19,956 nt of DNA from JAVBKE01 sp031554215 (GCA_031554215.1 JAVBKF010000108.1:1-19956); one strand, 5' to 3'; numbered from the stretch's first letter, positions 1 to 8,261 are shown. Notes: generated by a model not told the origin, from the letters alone. Program-made: numbers and translations.

Positions 1-1
1 C

Positions 2-916
2 CTAGAGCTGAAAAACGTCACAAAATTCATTGGTAAGAAAAAGATTATTGATCATGTTTCTCTAGACATTAAAAGGGGAGAAATCTTCGGTTTATTGGGG
101 CCAAATGGCGCTGGGAAAACAACAATCATGAGGATGATTACTGGCCTCATTAAGCCAACTAAAGGTGATATTCTGATTAGCGGAATAAATTTGGCTGAAC
201 ATCACGAGGATGCACTCGCTGAGATTGGCGCAATTATTGAAGCACCCGATTTGTACAAACACCTCAGTGGTAAGTTAAACTTAAAGATTATGGCAAATAT
301 GTCTCGAAATGTATCTACGAAAGAAATTCAGGAGGCAACTCAATTTGTTGGATTGTCACAGCGAATCAATGATAAGGTCGGGAAATATTCACTTGGCATG
401 CGTCAACGGCTCGGGATTGCTTCTGCTTTAGTCAGTAGACCAAAAGTACTTGTTTTAGATGAGCCACTCAATGGGCTTGATCCTGATGGTGTGAAGGAAA
501 TGCGGGATACACTCCTTACATTAGCCCAGACAGAGGATGTCTGTATTATCATTTCAAGTCATATTTTGAGCGAGATGGAGCAGGTTTGCAATCGATTCGC
601 CATCATTGATAAGGGCATAATGATTGAAACAATGGATATGACAGAAACAAATAGTCAAAATGAACCAGTCCCGTATCGATTTGTGTTTCTAAGTGAAGTA
701 GAAAGCCAGGAAGTTGAAGCTGTCATCCAGCAAATAAAGCTACCAGAAGTCTTTCGTTTTTCAAGCAATGAGTTGACTGTAGTAGGCGATCGTGAAGTCA
801 TTGCTAAAGTGATCAGGGCACTAATAGAAGCGAACATTGACATTGTTTCTGTTACACCACATAAGAAAAATCTTGAAGAATATTTTATCAGGAGAGTCGG
901 TGAAATCAATCAATGA
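2..916 (+). CDS. ABC-2 type exporter, ATP-binding subunit (5' end cut off by window)
   Basis: ATPase subunit that powers the membrane protein encoded immediately downstream; the pair resembles BcrA/BcrB-type exporters of peptides or antibiotics. The reading frame is open from base 2 (LELKNVTKF...), so only a few N-terminal residues are missing; the ATG at 95 lies inside the Walker A region and is not the start. Visible motifs, numbered from the first visible codon: Walker A GPNGAGKTT (about 33-41), signature LGMRQR in place of LSGGQ, Walker B LVLDEP followed by the D-loop GLDPDG, and the switch histidine in IIISSH. About 85 residues after the ATPase core form the C-terminal extension usual in this subfamily. 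The stop overlaps the permease start by 4 bases (ATGA), so the two are translationally coupled. The substrate cannot be told from the sequence. Confidence 0.9.
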   Translation, partial: LELKNVTKFIGKKKIIDHVSLDIKRGEIFGLLGPNGAGKTTIMRMITGLIKPTKGDILISGINLAEHHEDALAEIGAIIEAPDLYKHLSGKLNLKIMANMSRNVSTKEIQEATQFVGLSQRINDKVGKYSLGMRQRLGIASALVSRPKVLVLDEPLNGLDPDGVKEMRDTLLTLAQTEDVCIIISSHILSEMEQVCNRFAIIDKGIMIETMDMTETNSQNEPVPYRFVFLSEVESQEVEAVIQQIKLPEVFRFSSNELTVVGDREVIAKVIRALIEANIDIVSVTPHKKNLEEYFIRRVGEINQ

Positions 917-1884
917 ATCAGCTAACGCTATTTTCTAAATTAATCGTTAATGAATTATATAAATCTTTTTTTCAGAAGAAAACAATTGCCTTTTTTGGGG
1001 TAATGACGATCCTGATTTGCGTGATGGCTTACTTTATTGCAGATGCAGATGCCGAAGGTAATTGGCGCAAGGATATGGACAAGAAGGTTGTCGCGATAGA
1101 AAAGCAAATAGAAGAAGCCAAAAAGGCGACAAATCCAGATCAGGCGTACATTACTTCTTTAAATGAAAATTTGAAAGAACTTCAGTATAGACTGGATAAC
1201 AACATCCCGGATAACGTAACTTCCCCACTTAAATTTATTTATAATTGTAGCCAATTTTTTACGATGGTTATTTTTCTGTTTATGACCGCATTCTCTGCAG
1301 ACATGATTGCCAGTGAGTATAGCGCAGGGACAATCCGGCAGATTCTTGTAAAGCCAGTTAAAAGATGGAAGATTTTTGTTTCTAAATTTATAGCCTCCTT
1401 TATTGTTAGTGCGTCGCTCTTTGCCTACTGCTTAATCGTAGCAACCATTGTCGGCATGATTGTTTTTGGTGATAATCCTACTTCTAAATATGAAATCAGC
1501 GTTATAGATGGGGAAATTGTGAAGTTTAATCTTGTGAGCACGATTGGCTGGTCATATCTAGCACATTTATTCGCACTGGTGGTCGTCAGTACGCTTACTT
1601 TCTTCATCGCTACTTTGACAAGAAGAAGTGCTGTTGCGATTATCCTCTCGTTTGTGGTTTTCTTCGGTGGGTCAATGGTGGGAGAGTTATTGATGCAGAA
1701 TTTGGGCGTTGGGGTCTATCAATATTTTCTGACACCAAATATCATGCTAAGCAACTACTTGCCAGGTAGCTGGATACCATTTGAAGGTGCAACATTCGGC
1801 TTTTCACTAACGATTTGCCTCACATATGCAGTAGTGTTTCTAACGGCAGGGCTGTTTATTTTCAATAAACGAGATGTTTACTAG
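913..1884 (+). CDS. ABC-2 type exporter, membrane permease subunit
   Basis: Membrane partner of the preceding ATPase. The 323 residues show a first hydrophobic segment (about 26-43), a charged, probably coiled-coil extracytoplasmic segment (about 50-95), then further hydrophobic segments near 114-130, 158-185, 213-233, 240-262 and 297-316, giving the six-helix ABC-2 plan. The stretch SEYSAGTIRQILVKPVKR after the second helix is the coupling region typical of ABC-2 permeases (E, GT, L and P conserved). Start ATG913 overlaps the ATPase stop; a GGTGA sits nine bases upstream. I expect it to move peptides, lipids or antibiotics outward. No peptide synthesis or immunity genes are visible nearby, so a detoxification role is only an inference. 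Confidence 0.85.
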   Translation: MNQLTLFSKLIVNELYKSFFQKKTIAFFGVMTILICVMAYFIADADAEGNWRKDMDKKVVAIEKQIEEAKKATNPDQAYITSLNENLKELQYRLDNNIPDNVTSPLKFIYNCSQFFTMVIFLFMTAFSADMIASEYSAGTIRQILVKPVKRWKIFVSKFIASFIVSASLFAYCLIVATIVGMIVFGDNPTSKYEISVIDGEIVKFNLVSTIGWSYLAHLFALVVVSTLTFFIATLTRRSAVAIILSFVVFFGGSMVGELLMQNLGVGVYQYFLTPNIMLSNYLPGSWIPFEGATFGFSLTICLTYAVVFLTAGLFIFNKRDVY

Positions 1885-1917
1885 CCTTGTAATTCCTAGT
1901 GCTGGTGGAACAGCTTC

Positions 1918-2215
1918 GATGATAATGCTTCGGAATAGGATGTAGAAATGGTACTAGCGATCAAGGATGCAGGCAAAGCGAAGCAATGTGTCACGGTATT
2001 ATTTCGGCAACTTGGATTATGTTGCCTTAAGTGTTGCCCGATATTGAATCCCCTGATGTTACAGTGAGGATCAACTTGGGAAAGCTGCGCTAGAGAAAAT
2101 TGAAAAAATGATAAACCAATTTTTGTTAGCTTTGAACACAAGTACGGATTAAAGGGAAATTGCCCTGATTGCCTTGAAACAGTCTTGATATCGAAAAAGT
2201 AAAACTTTTTTGTGG
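1918..2215 (+). pseudogene. Probable decayed reading frame, identity unknown
   Basis: No intact gene lies between 1885 and 2618. Pieces of plausible protein appear in different plus-strand frames and are interrupted by stops: DVEMVLAIKDAGKAKQ from 1939, then SRYYFGNLDYVALSVARY, then DQLGKAALEKIEKMINQF, then in another frame PIFVSFEHKYGLKGNCPDC with a CxxC pair. The order and strand are consistent with one gene broken by several frameshifts, but I do not recognise the family and chance cannot be excluded. The remainder (about 2216-2557) shows only short AT-rich sequence and a 9-base direct repeat GCTTAAGTA (2407 and 2424). Confidence 0.3.
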
Positions 2216-2557
2216 TGCATGGTACCTATTATGAATTAAACAATTGGGAAAAGTGGCATACCATTCGATGATGATTATAAAATCGGATAGTATCGCTCCT
2301 TTTTTCCTTTGTTCTATACAAACTTCATTTTGACATGAGGCGAGAAAACGATTAATGTGGTATCAGCTAACCTTCTCAAAAATAGTTGGTGCAGTGTGCC
2401 GAGGTTGCTTAAGTAAAAGCAGCGCTTAAGTACCGCTGTTGTAGAAAAAATGTTCAAGACAATGTAAGCAGTGCAATCGTTATTCTTTGCTAGCAACAAC
2501 TATTTTGTTAAAATACCTAAGTAGTCATGAGTGTACGATTCATTTTGTTCGATTTTA

Positions 2558-2585
2558 TTGCAATCATTTTTATAAAAATTAGAAT
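2558..2585 (+). promoter_or_regulatory. Candidate sigma-A promoter for the heterodimeric ABC exporter
   Basis: TTGCAA (2558-2563), a 16-base spacer and TAGAAT (2580-2585) place a start site near 2592, just before the ribosome binding site at 2601-2611. A second possible promoter, TTGCTA-16-TAAAAT, lies at 2487-2514. Confidence 0.4.
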
Positions 2586-2618
2586 ATTCATTTTACTACA
2601 GGGAGAAGGGGCGTCTAT

Positions 2619-4427
2619 TTGAAAATATTTTTGGAATTAATGTGGTTTTTTAAACAGGAGAAAAAAGCGTATTTGACCGGGATATCGATTCTCCTTATTG
2701 TGGCATTGTTGCAACTGATACCACCACGGATTATTGGCTGGGTTGTTGATGAAATCACGGCTGGAAAGCTGACATCAAAACGGTTGGTCATTGGTGTCTC
2801 TTTACTCTTTGGGGCTACACTTGTGATGTATTTTCTGCGTTTTGCTTGGCGACTGGCTATTTTTGGTTCTGCAGCTAGGCTCGCAAGGATGACGCGGGCA
2901 CGGTTATTTGAACATTTTACCAATCTGCCGATGTCGTTCTATCAGCGAAAGCGAACGGGTGACCTCATGGCACATGCCACGAATGATATTTCTGCGATTC
3001 AACAATCTGCTGGATTCGGTGTCCTCTCGCTCTTTGATTCATTATCAACTGGTATAATTGTCGCGCTGACAATGCTGACAATCGATTGGCGTCTGACGAT
3101 TGTGGCACTGATACCGATGCCGATAATGGCACTTTTAACCAATTATTATGGTGGGAAATTGTTCAAGTCGTTTCACGATGCACAAGAAGCATTTTCAGAT
3201 ATGAATGACCGGACGCAGGAGTCGATTAATGGCATTAAAGTGATTAAAAGCTTCGGGCAAGAAGAAGAGGATATTGCAGCATTTGTAGAGCAGTCCGGCG
3301 ATGTGTTAGCGAAAAATTATCGTGTTGCTAAAATTGATGGTCTTTTTGACCCAACAATTAGTTTTATTTCGGGGATCTGTTTTATGTTGTCTTTAGGGTA
3401 TGGTGGTTATCTTGTTGTCAGTGGGGACCTCAGTGTTGGTCAGCTCGTTACTTTTACGACCTATTTGGGACTACTTGTTTGGCCGATGCTCGCCTTTGGA
3501 TTTCTGTTTAATGTTGTGGAGCGCGGCCATGCATCTTACGATCGTATTAAGGCGCTTTTAGCAGAGGAAGTGGAGATTGCCGATGCACCGAATGTGGTAG
3601 ATGAGATGCCAAGCGGTGCGATTAGCTATCATATTAGCCGTTTTGCTTACCCTGTTACAGATAGATTGCAAACAGCTGTTCGTCATGAGGCTGTTGATGT
3701 GGATGTAGCTAGGCAACTTACCGAAACCATAATGCTTGAAAACATTCATTTTCGCATTAATCAAGGCGACACACTAGGGATTGTAGGAAAGACGGGTGCT
3801 GGCAAGAGTACACTTATAAAACTGTTGATGCGTGAATTTGATTATCAAGATGGTGTGATTGAATTTGGTGGCAAATCAATCACTTGCTATAGAATCAACA
3901 ATCTTCGTTCTGCTATCGGTTATGTACCGCAGGACCATTTTCTTTTCTCCACGACAATTAGGGAAAATATCGCTTTCAGTGCGGTTGAAACACCGACTCA
4001 GAAGGTACGGGAGGCTGCACGGTTGGCGAGTATTGACACTGATATTCTATCGCTACCAGATGGCTATGATACAGTTGTTGGCGAAAGAGGTGTGTCACTT
4101 TCTGGTGGTCAAAAACAACGTATTTCAATTGCCAGAGCACTTTTGATGGATGCTGAAGTATTAATCTTAGATGATTCGCTTTCTGCTGTCGATGCCAAAA
4201 CAGAGGAGACAATCTTGCAAAACCTACGAGAACATCGGAAGGATAAAACAACGATTATTACAGCACATCGGCTTAGTGCGATTAAACATGCACAATTAAT
4301 TCTCGTAATGGATGAAGGCAAGATTACGCAGTCTGGGACGCATGATCAATTAATGAAAATGGGCGGTTGGTACCGAGAAATGGTTGAGCGCCAGCAATTA
4401 GAAGCACTTGTTGAGATGGGAGGGTGA
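2619..4427 (+). CDS. yheI: Heterodimeric multidrug ABC exporter half-transporter, YheI/BmrC-like (non-catalytic glutamate subunit)
   Basis: Half-transporter of 602 residues: a six-helix membrane domain (about 18-300), then an ATPase domain. Motifs: A-loop Y344, Walker A GKTGAGKST (390-398), Q438, intact signature LSGGQ (494-498), Walker B ending LILDD with D519 where the catalytic glutamate normally stands, and H550. An Asp there together with an intact LSGGQ is the pattern of the YheI/BmrC/LmrC-type partner in heterodimeric exporters, which pump drugs and dyes out of the cell. About 26 residues (346-371, VTDRLQ to TETIM) appear inserted between the A-loop tyrosine and the LENIHF strand; I do not know this from relatives. 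Start is TTG2619, set by the strong AGGGAGAAGGGG seven bases before. The partner gene begins 6 bases after the stop. Confidence 0.88.
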   Translation: MKIFLELMWFFKQEKKAYLTGISILLIVALLQLIPPRIIGWVVDEITAGKLTSKRLVIGVSLLFGATLVMYFLRFAWRLAIFGSAARLARMTRARLFEHFTNLPMSFYQRKRTGDLMAHATNDISAIQQSAGFGVLSLFDSLSTGIIVALTMLTIDWRLTIVALIPMPIMALLTNYYGGKLFKSFHDAQEAFSDMNDRTQESINGIKVIKSFGQEEEDIAAFVEQSGDVLAKNYRVAKIDGLFDPTISFISGICFMLSLGYGGYLVVSGDLSVGQLVTFTTYLGLLVWPMLAFGFLFNVVERGHASYDRIKALLAEEVEIADAPNVVDEMPSGAISYHISRFAYPVTDRLQTAVRHEAVDVDVARQLTETIMLENIHFRINQGDTLGIVGKTGAGKSTLIKLLMREFDYQDGVIEFGGKSITCYRINNLRSAIGYVPQDHFLFSTTIRENIAFSAVETPTQKVREAARLASIDTDILSLPDGYDTVVGERGVSLSGGQKQRISIARALLMDAEVLILDDSLSAVDAKTEETILQNLREHRKDKTTIITAHRLSAIKHAQLILVMDEGKITQSGTHDQLMKMGGWYREMVERQQLEALVEMGG

Positions 4428-4433
4428 GGAAAT

Positions 4434-6209
4434 ATGACAAATGATCAACACGCAATTGCGGAAGGAAAAGTGCTAAAACGATTGCTTCGCTATTCATTTA
4501 AACATCCGAAATTGGTTGTGGTGGCCTTCTCCCTACTGTTAGTGACAACCCTAGGTGAGATATTTGCCCCTCTCGTCGTTAAGCGATTTATTGATGATTA
4601 CTTAGCACCAAAAAACTTGGTCTTAGCACCAATTATCTGGCTTGCGGTTACGTATCTGTTGATTCAAATAATCAAAGCCTTTGCGATGTATTTTCAGTTT
4701 ATAACATTTCAGAAATTAGCATTGAAAATCATTCAAAATGTCCGGATTGATATCTTTTCAAAAGTACAGCGGTTAGGTCTTCGTTATTTTGATCAAACGC
4801 CTGCTGGATCGATTGTATCGCGGATTACAAACGACACTGAAGTGATCAAGGAAATGTTTGTTTCTGTGTTAGCGACGTTTATTCAGAGTGCTTTTATGAT
4901 TAGCGGTATTTTTGTCGCCATGTTTATCTTGGATGCAAAGCTGGCAGCTCTTTGCCTTGTTTTAGTGCCACTGATTGTCATGATTGTTCGTGTGTTTCGT
5001 CATTACAGCAGTAGAACATTTAGGGAACTCAGGGAACGGCTCAGTGAAATCAATGCTAAAATTGCTGAATCGGTTCAGGGGATGTCGGTGATTCAAATAT
5101 TTCGTCAGGAGAAGCGCATGCGCGAAGAGTTTGAGGTGATAAATGAGAAACATTTCAAAGCAGCTCGGAGAAATATCATGTTAGAATCTTGGTTAACAAG
5201 GCCAGCAATTGATGTTGTTTCTGCACTCATTCTTGTAATTGTGCTTTCTTATTTTGGCATCAGTTCGTTTACGGCACCCGTTGAAATTGGGCTCATGTAT
5301 ACATTTATTAATTATATTGGTCGTTTCTTTGAGCCAATTAACGACGTGATGATGCGGTTATCGATGTATCAACAGGCAATTGTCGCTGGCTCACGTGTTT
5401 TTGCGATTGTTGACCATGAGGAGATTGCGCCACATCCAGTGCGGGAAACGAATGCTCGGATAGAGGAAGGTGAAATTGAATTTCGGAATGTCAGCTTTTC
5501 CTATGATGGACGAAGAGATGTGCTTAAACAGATTTCTTTTACGGCAAAGAAGGGGGAGACAGTGGCACTTGTTGGTCATACGGGTAGTGGAAAAAGTTCT
5601 ATTATCAACTTGATGATGCGCTTCTATGAATTTGAGCGTGGTGATATTCTCATTGATGGGGTTTCAATCAAACAGTATTCAAATAAGGTATTGCGAGAGA
5701 AAATGGGACTCGTATTGCAAGATGCATTTCTCTTCTTTGGAACGGTTAGCGATAACATACGATTGCACAACACGTCAATCACGGACAAACAAGTTCGTGA
5801 AGCTGCAGAATTTGTGCAAGCTAGTAACTTCATCAATCAGCTTGAGAATGATTATCAGCATCAAGTGGTTGAGCGAGGGTCAACCTTTTCAAGTGGACAA
5901 CGTCAACTGATTGCTTTTGCCCGGACTGTCGCAGCGAATCCCAAGATTTTGATTTTGGATGAGGCAACAGCCAATGTCGATACAGAAACTGAAGAGGCGA
6001 TTCAAACAAGTTTGCATAAAATGCGTGCGGGAAGAACGACAATCGCAATTGCACATCGTTTATCAACGATTCAAGATGCTAATCTGATTCTAGTTTTGCA
6101 TCAAGGGGAAATTGTAGAACGTGGTACGCACCAGCAATTACTATCTCAAAAAGGACTTTACTATAAGATGTATCTCTTGCAAAATGGATTAGTTGAGCAA
6201 GTCATATAG
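4434..6209 (+). CDS. yheH: Heterodimeric multidrug ABC exporter half-transporter, YheH/BmrD-like (catalytic glutamate subunit)
   Basis: Partner of the preceding half-transporter, 591 residues: membrane domain about 20-325, ATPase domain from about 345. Motifs: A-loop Y357, Walker A GHTGSGKSS (381-389), Q429, degenerate signature FSSGQ (485-489) in place of LSGGQ, Walker B LILDE with catalytic E510, and H541. The two genes are complementary: this one supplies the functional glutamate and the degenerate signature, the first supplies LSGGQ and lacks the glutamate. Heterodimers of this kind have one catalytic and one degenerate ATP site. GTGAGG precedes ATG4434. It is shorter than B. subtilis YheH, as I recall that protein, and lacks its N-terminal extension. 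No clear terminator follows. Confidence 0.88.
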   Translation: MTNDQHAIAEGKVLKRLLRYSFKHPKLVVVAFSLLLVTTLGEIFAPLVVKRFIDDYLAPKNLVLAPIIWLAVTYLLIQIIKAFAMYFQFITFQKLALKIIQNVRIDIFSKVQRLGLRYFDQTPAGSIVSRITNDTEVIKEMFVSVLATFIQSAFMISGIFVAMFILDAKLAALCLVLVPLIVMIVRVFRHYSSRTFRELRERLSEINAKIAESVQGMSVIQIFRQEKRMREEFEVINEKHFKAARRNIMLESWLTRPAIDVVSALILVIVLSYFGISSFTAPVEIGLMYTFINYIGRFFEPINDVMMRLSMYQQAIVAGSRVFAIVDHEEIAPHPVRETNARIEEGEIEFRNVSFSYDGRRDVLKQISFTAKKGETVALVGHTGSGKSSIINLMMRFYEFERGDILIDGVSIKQYSNKVLREKMGLVLQDAFLFFGTVSDNIRLHNTSITDKQVREAAEFVQASNFINQLENDYQHQVVERGSTFSSGQRQLIAFARTVAANPKILILDEATANVDTETEEAIQTSLHKMRAGRTTIAIAHRLSTIQDANLILVLHQGEIVERGTHQQLLSQKGLYYKMYLLQNGLVEQVI

Positions 6210-6824
6210 AAAAAGCTGAAATGAAAAGGCAAGCCTTTGTTGATTGTGATGTAGAAATAGAAGGATATTTCTGACAAGTGAGCCATCACTTTAGTTTAGT
6301 ATTTTCTAACACACACGCAATTGGTTCATCACAGATGAGCGTTTCACGACTTAGCGTATCGGATGCGGAAAGAGAAATGCAGCGATCTATTCGCGCTGAT
6401 GCCAACAATGTAGTGTGTGTAATGATGCAATTTTTCATATATGTTCTGATTAAAATATAAAAAGGAGCAGGGTTCGTGCACTACTCCTGTGGCTGTACCT
6501 CGGTATGGTGGTCGGCTTGCCAGACATAGTTTGAAAGTGCACATGGCAGGAGCTTATTTTTTTATGTTTTTTATCAATATATGTAAGTAAAACAATCAAG
6601 AAAGTTCCAGAGAAATAATGAATAAAATGGCACCGTAATCTGATCTAGTAACACCCCATTCGGGGCGAACTAACCACTGAACCGTTTGATTAGTAGAGGG
6701 CAGTGTTGTGTGTTTATCCATTGTGTTTTTCAAGCAGACAATATCTATTTATCTCATGTTTAAGGTGTTGCCTAACCTTCGGATTACTGATGCGTTCAGA
6801 ATCCAGCATCAGATTCACTTTTGG
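6210..6824. other. Gene-poor intergenic region between convergent transcription units
   Basis: I see no convincing gene. A 60-codon frame from GTG6278 lacks a well-placed ribosome binding site. A GC-richer patch at 6461-6563 begins with AAAGGAG, contains GTGCAC twice, can pair CTCCTG (6484-6489) with CAGGAG (6547-6552), and ends in seven T; it might be a small transcript with its terminator, or decayed coding sequence. At about 6650-6667 a CCCC-ATTC-GGGG hairpin is followed by other short inverted pairs (CACTG/CAGTG). None of these can be assigned. Confidence 0.35.
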
Positions 6825-6870
6825 CAATAAAAATTGTAGCACGTAGTTATATTGACAACTACGTGCTACA
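6825..6870 (-). terminator. Rho-independent terminator of the yjbE/terC gene
   Basis: A perfect 14-base-pair inverted repeat (TGTAGCACGTAGTT at 6835-6848, 8-base loop, complement at 6857-6870). Read on the minus strand it is followed by AATTTTTATT. It lies 31 bases past the stop of the minus-strand TerC gene. Confidence 0.8.
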
Positions 6871-6901
6871 GACTTAGACTACACTATTCACTTAAATAGG
6901 C

Positions 6902-7579
6902 TTACGAAACTTCAGTCATTTTTTCCTTAACAGTCGATTTTCTTCTATTCCTTGTTCCTAGATAAACGACCACAACTACAACAAGTAATACAAAGCCATA
7001 TTTATTAAATTTATTTTCGAAAAAGGACTCTACAAATGGTTCGTCAACAATCATTTTTGCAGCCGTCCAAGCAATAACAGCCCCACCAGCAGTGATCAAC
7101 CAAGGAAAGCGATTTGTTGCTTTTACAATCTTTTGACTGCCCCAAACCATAATTGGCACAGAAATAAATAGACCAATAACCACTAAAAGAAAGTTGCCAT
7201 GTGCAGCGCCTGCAACAGCCAGTACGTTATCTAGCCCCATTATGGCGTCCGCAATAATAATGGTACGAATCGCGCCCCAAAAAGATGAACTTGCTTCCAT
7301 ATTGTGTTCCTTCTCTTCTCCCAGAAGCTTGTAAGCAATCCAGATCAAAAGGATTCCCCCAGCCAGCAGAAGTCCCGGAATCTTTAATAACCATACTACG
7401 GCAAGGGTTGCAATAATTCGTACAAATATCGCACCAACTGTTCCCCAAAGGATAACCTTTTTTTGTTGATCTGATGGTAGCCTTCTTGCTGCTAGCCCAA
7501 TCACAATCGCATTATCACCAGCTAATAGAAGGTCAAGCATGACAATTGACAGTAAACTTGTTAAAAATTCTGCTTCCAT
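6902..7579 (-). CDS. yjbE: TerC-family integral membrane protein, YjbE type, probable manganese homeostasis
   Basis: TerC-family proteins are multi-helix membrane proteins; Bacillus members are linked to manganese efflux and to metal supply for secreted enzymes. The 225 residues carry both family signatures: LDLLLAGDNAIVIGLAARRL near residue 15-35 and DAIMGLDNVLAVAGAAHGN near 110-130. The acidic Asp-Asn pairs in these are the presumed metal-binding sites. About seven hydrophobic segments are visible and the basic C-terminus (TRNRRKSTVKEK) should be cytoplasmic. The first 70 residues match my memory of B. subtilis YjbE rather than YkoY or YceF. Start ATG is set by GGAGGAG 5 bases upstream. It is a single-gene unit controlled by the manganese riboswitch just upstream, which supports the metal role more than the family name (tellurite resistance) does. 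Confidence 0.88.
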   Translation of the reverse strand: MEAEFLTSLLSIVMLDLLLAGDNAIVIGLAARRLPSDQQKKVILWGTVGAIFVRIIATLAVVWLLKIPGLLLAGGILLIWIAYKLLGEEKEHNMEASSSFWGAIRTIIIADAIMGLDNVLAVAGAAHGNFLLVVIGLFISVPIMVWGSQKIVKATNRFPWLITAGGAVIAWTAAKMIVDEPFVESFFENKFNKYGFVLLVVVVVVYLGTRNRRKSTVKEKMTEVS

Positions 7580-7613
7580 TTTTTCTCCTCCAAATCTTTA
7601 TTTAAGATCCATC

Positions 7614-7664
7614 AAAAAAGACCTTTACTGAAAATAATCAAAAGATTATCTTCAGTAAAGGTCT
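7614..7664 (-). terminator. Riboswitch-controlled intrinsic terminator upstream of yjbE
   Basis: On the minus strand AGACCTTTACTGAAGATAATC, a TTTT loop, and its 21-base complement (one G-U pair) are followed by six U. The 5' arm contains CCUUUAC, which is also the 3' half of the aptamer's closing stem. The aptamer fold and the terminator therefore exclude each other. Confidence 0.9.
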
Positions 7665-7747
7665 TGCTAACAATGAAATCATTGCCAACAAAGCCGAGGG
7701 AAATTCCCCGTAATGACGACTTTGTTGTAGCAGCTACTCCCCTTTAC
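7655..7747 (-). promoter_or_regulatory. yybP-ykoY manganese riboswitch aptamer
   Basis: Minus-strand leader of the TerC-family gene. It opens with GTAAAGGGGAGTAGC, the conserved 5' element of the yybP-ykoY class, and closes with GCAAGACCTTTAC, so that GUAAAGG (7747-7741) pairs with CCUUUAC (7661-7655) as stem P1. Between them are a GTCGTCATTACGGGG arm and a paired AACAAAG/CTTTGTT helix. The class is known to sense Mn2+ and usually switches transcription on. Here P1 uses the strand needed by the downstream terminator, so metal binding should permit read-through. I infer ON switching from the visible overlap; the family assignment rests on the two conserved ends and the gene it controls. Confidence 0.88.
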
Positions 7748-7773
7748 GGGAAAAATATTTAAGTTGTCCTACC

Positions 7774-7802
7774 ATGGTAACGGATTTTCTAGCTGACGTC
7801 AA
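7774..7802 (-). promoter_or_regulatory. Sigma-A promoter for the riboswitch-yjbE transcript
   Basis: On the minus strand TTGACG (7802-7797), a 17-base spacer and TACCAT (7779-7774) put the start near 7767, about 20 bases before the aptamer. Confidence 0.6.
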
Positions 7803-7829
7803 TGGAAGAAATATCTTCGCTTCATTGAC
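7798..7829. repeat. Imperfect inverted repeat overlapping the -35 of the yjbE promoter
   Basis: GTCAATGGAAG (7798-7808) and GCTTCATTGAC (7819-7829) are inverted copies with one base missing in one arm. The left arm covers the -35 hexamer. It may be an operator; the sequence does not resemble the MntR or Fur boxes I know. Confidence 0.4.
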
Positions 7830-8043
7830 TTTGGCAACCAGCTGGTGAAGACTAGGATGTAACTGTATGATTTTGATTCCCCGTTGTGATTGCTGTTATG
7901 AAAACAGAAACGATAGTTTGACTTGAATAAAATCGTTTAATGAACGGTGCTGTCGGCTTTATTATATAAGAAATTATTGTGATGTTATGGTGGAATTGAT
8001 AACACTGATTCCTGGAAAAAATGCTTAGACTCAGTAAGAATAA

Positions 8044-8261
8044 ACCCTTTTAGTAAATCAATCCATTTTATTTAGAAAAATTGAAGAGGAGACAGGTGAC
8101 AACCAACCGGGACTCATGGTGATGATTGGGGGTTGTATATCAATAAAAATGATTACTTTAATCTACGCACCGATTACTGCAATCATTACAGCTTGATTCT
8201 GGTTATTTCTGGTACGGTGAGAGAAGCAACAGGGGACTCACTTAGAAACAATCACTGGTGA
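8044..8261 (+). pseudogene. Decayed fragment of a membrane protein gene with in-frame stops
   Basis: One plus-strand frame reads like protein for about 72 codons: LFRKIEEETGDNQPG, then the hydrophobic GGCISIKMITLIYAP and ITAIITA, a TGA (8194), FWLFLVR, a second TGA, then EKQQGTHLETITGE and TAG. A soluble start, a membrane helix and a charged tail in one frame suggest a gene end that has gained stop codons. TGA is an ordinary stop elsewhere in the window. Family unknown. No gene is seen in the rest of the 7803-8367 gap. A 26-residue micro-ORF from ATG8116 within it is possible but lacks a good ribosome binding site. Confidence 0.4.

Noticed and set aside
6278..6460. 60-codon frame from GTG6278
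   Set aside because: Poorly placed GAAGG, no recognisable family; kept only as part of the gap description.
8116..8196. 26-residue hydrophobic micro-ORF
   Set aside because: More simply explained as the middle of the pseudogene at 8044-8261, since the same frame continues as protein-like sequence on both sides.
8116..8261. TGA read as tryptophan (alternative code)
   Set aside because: TGA ends several clearly intact genes here (scpA, scpB, spmA, yheI).
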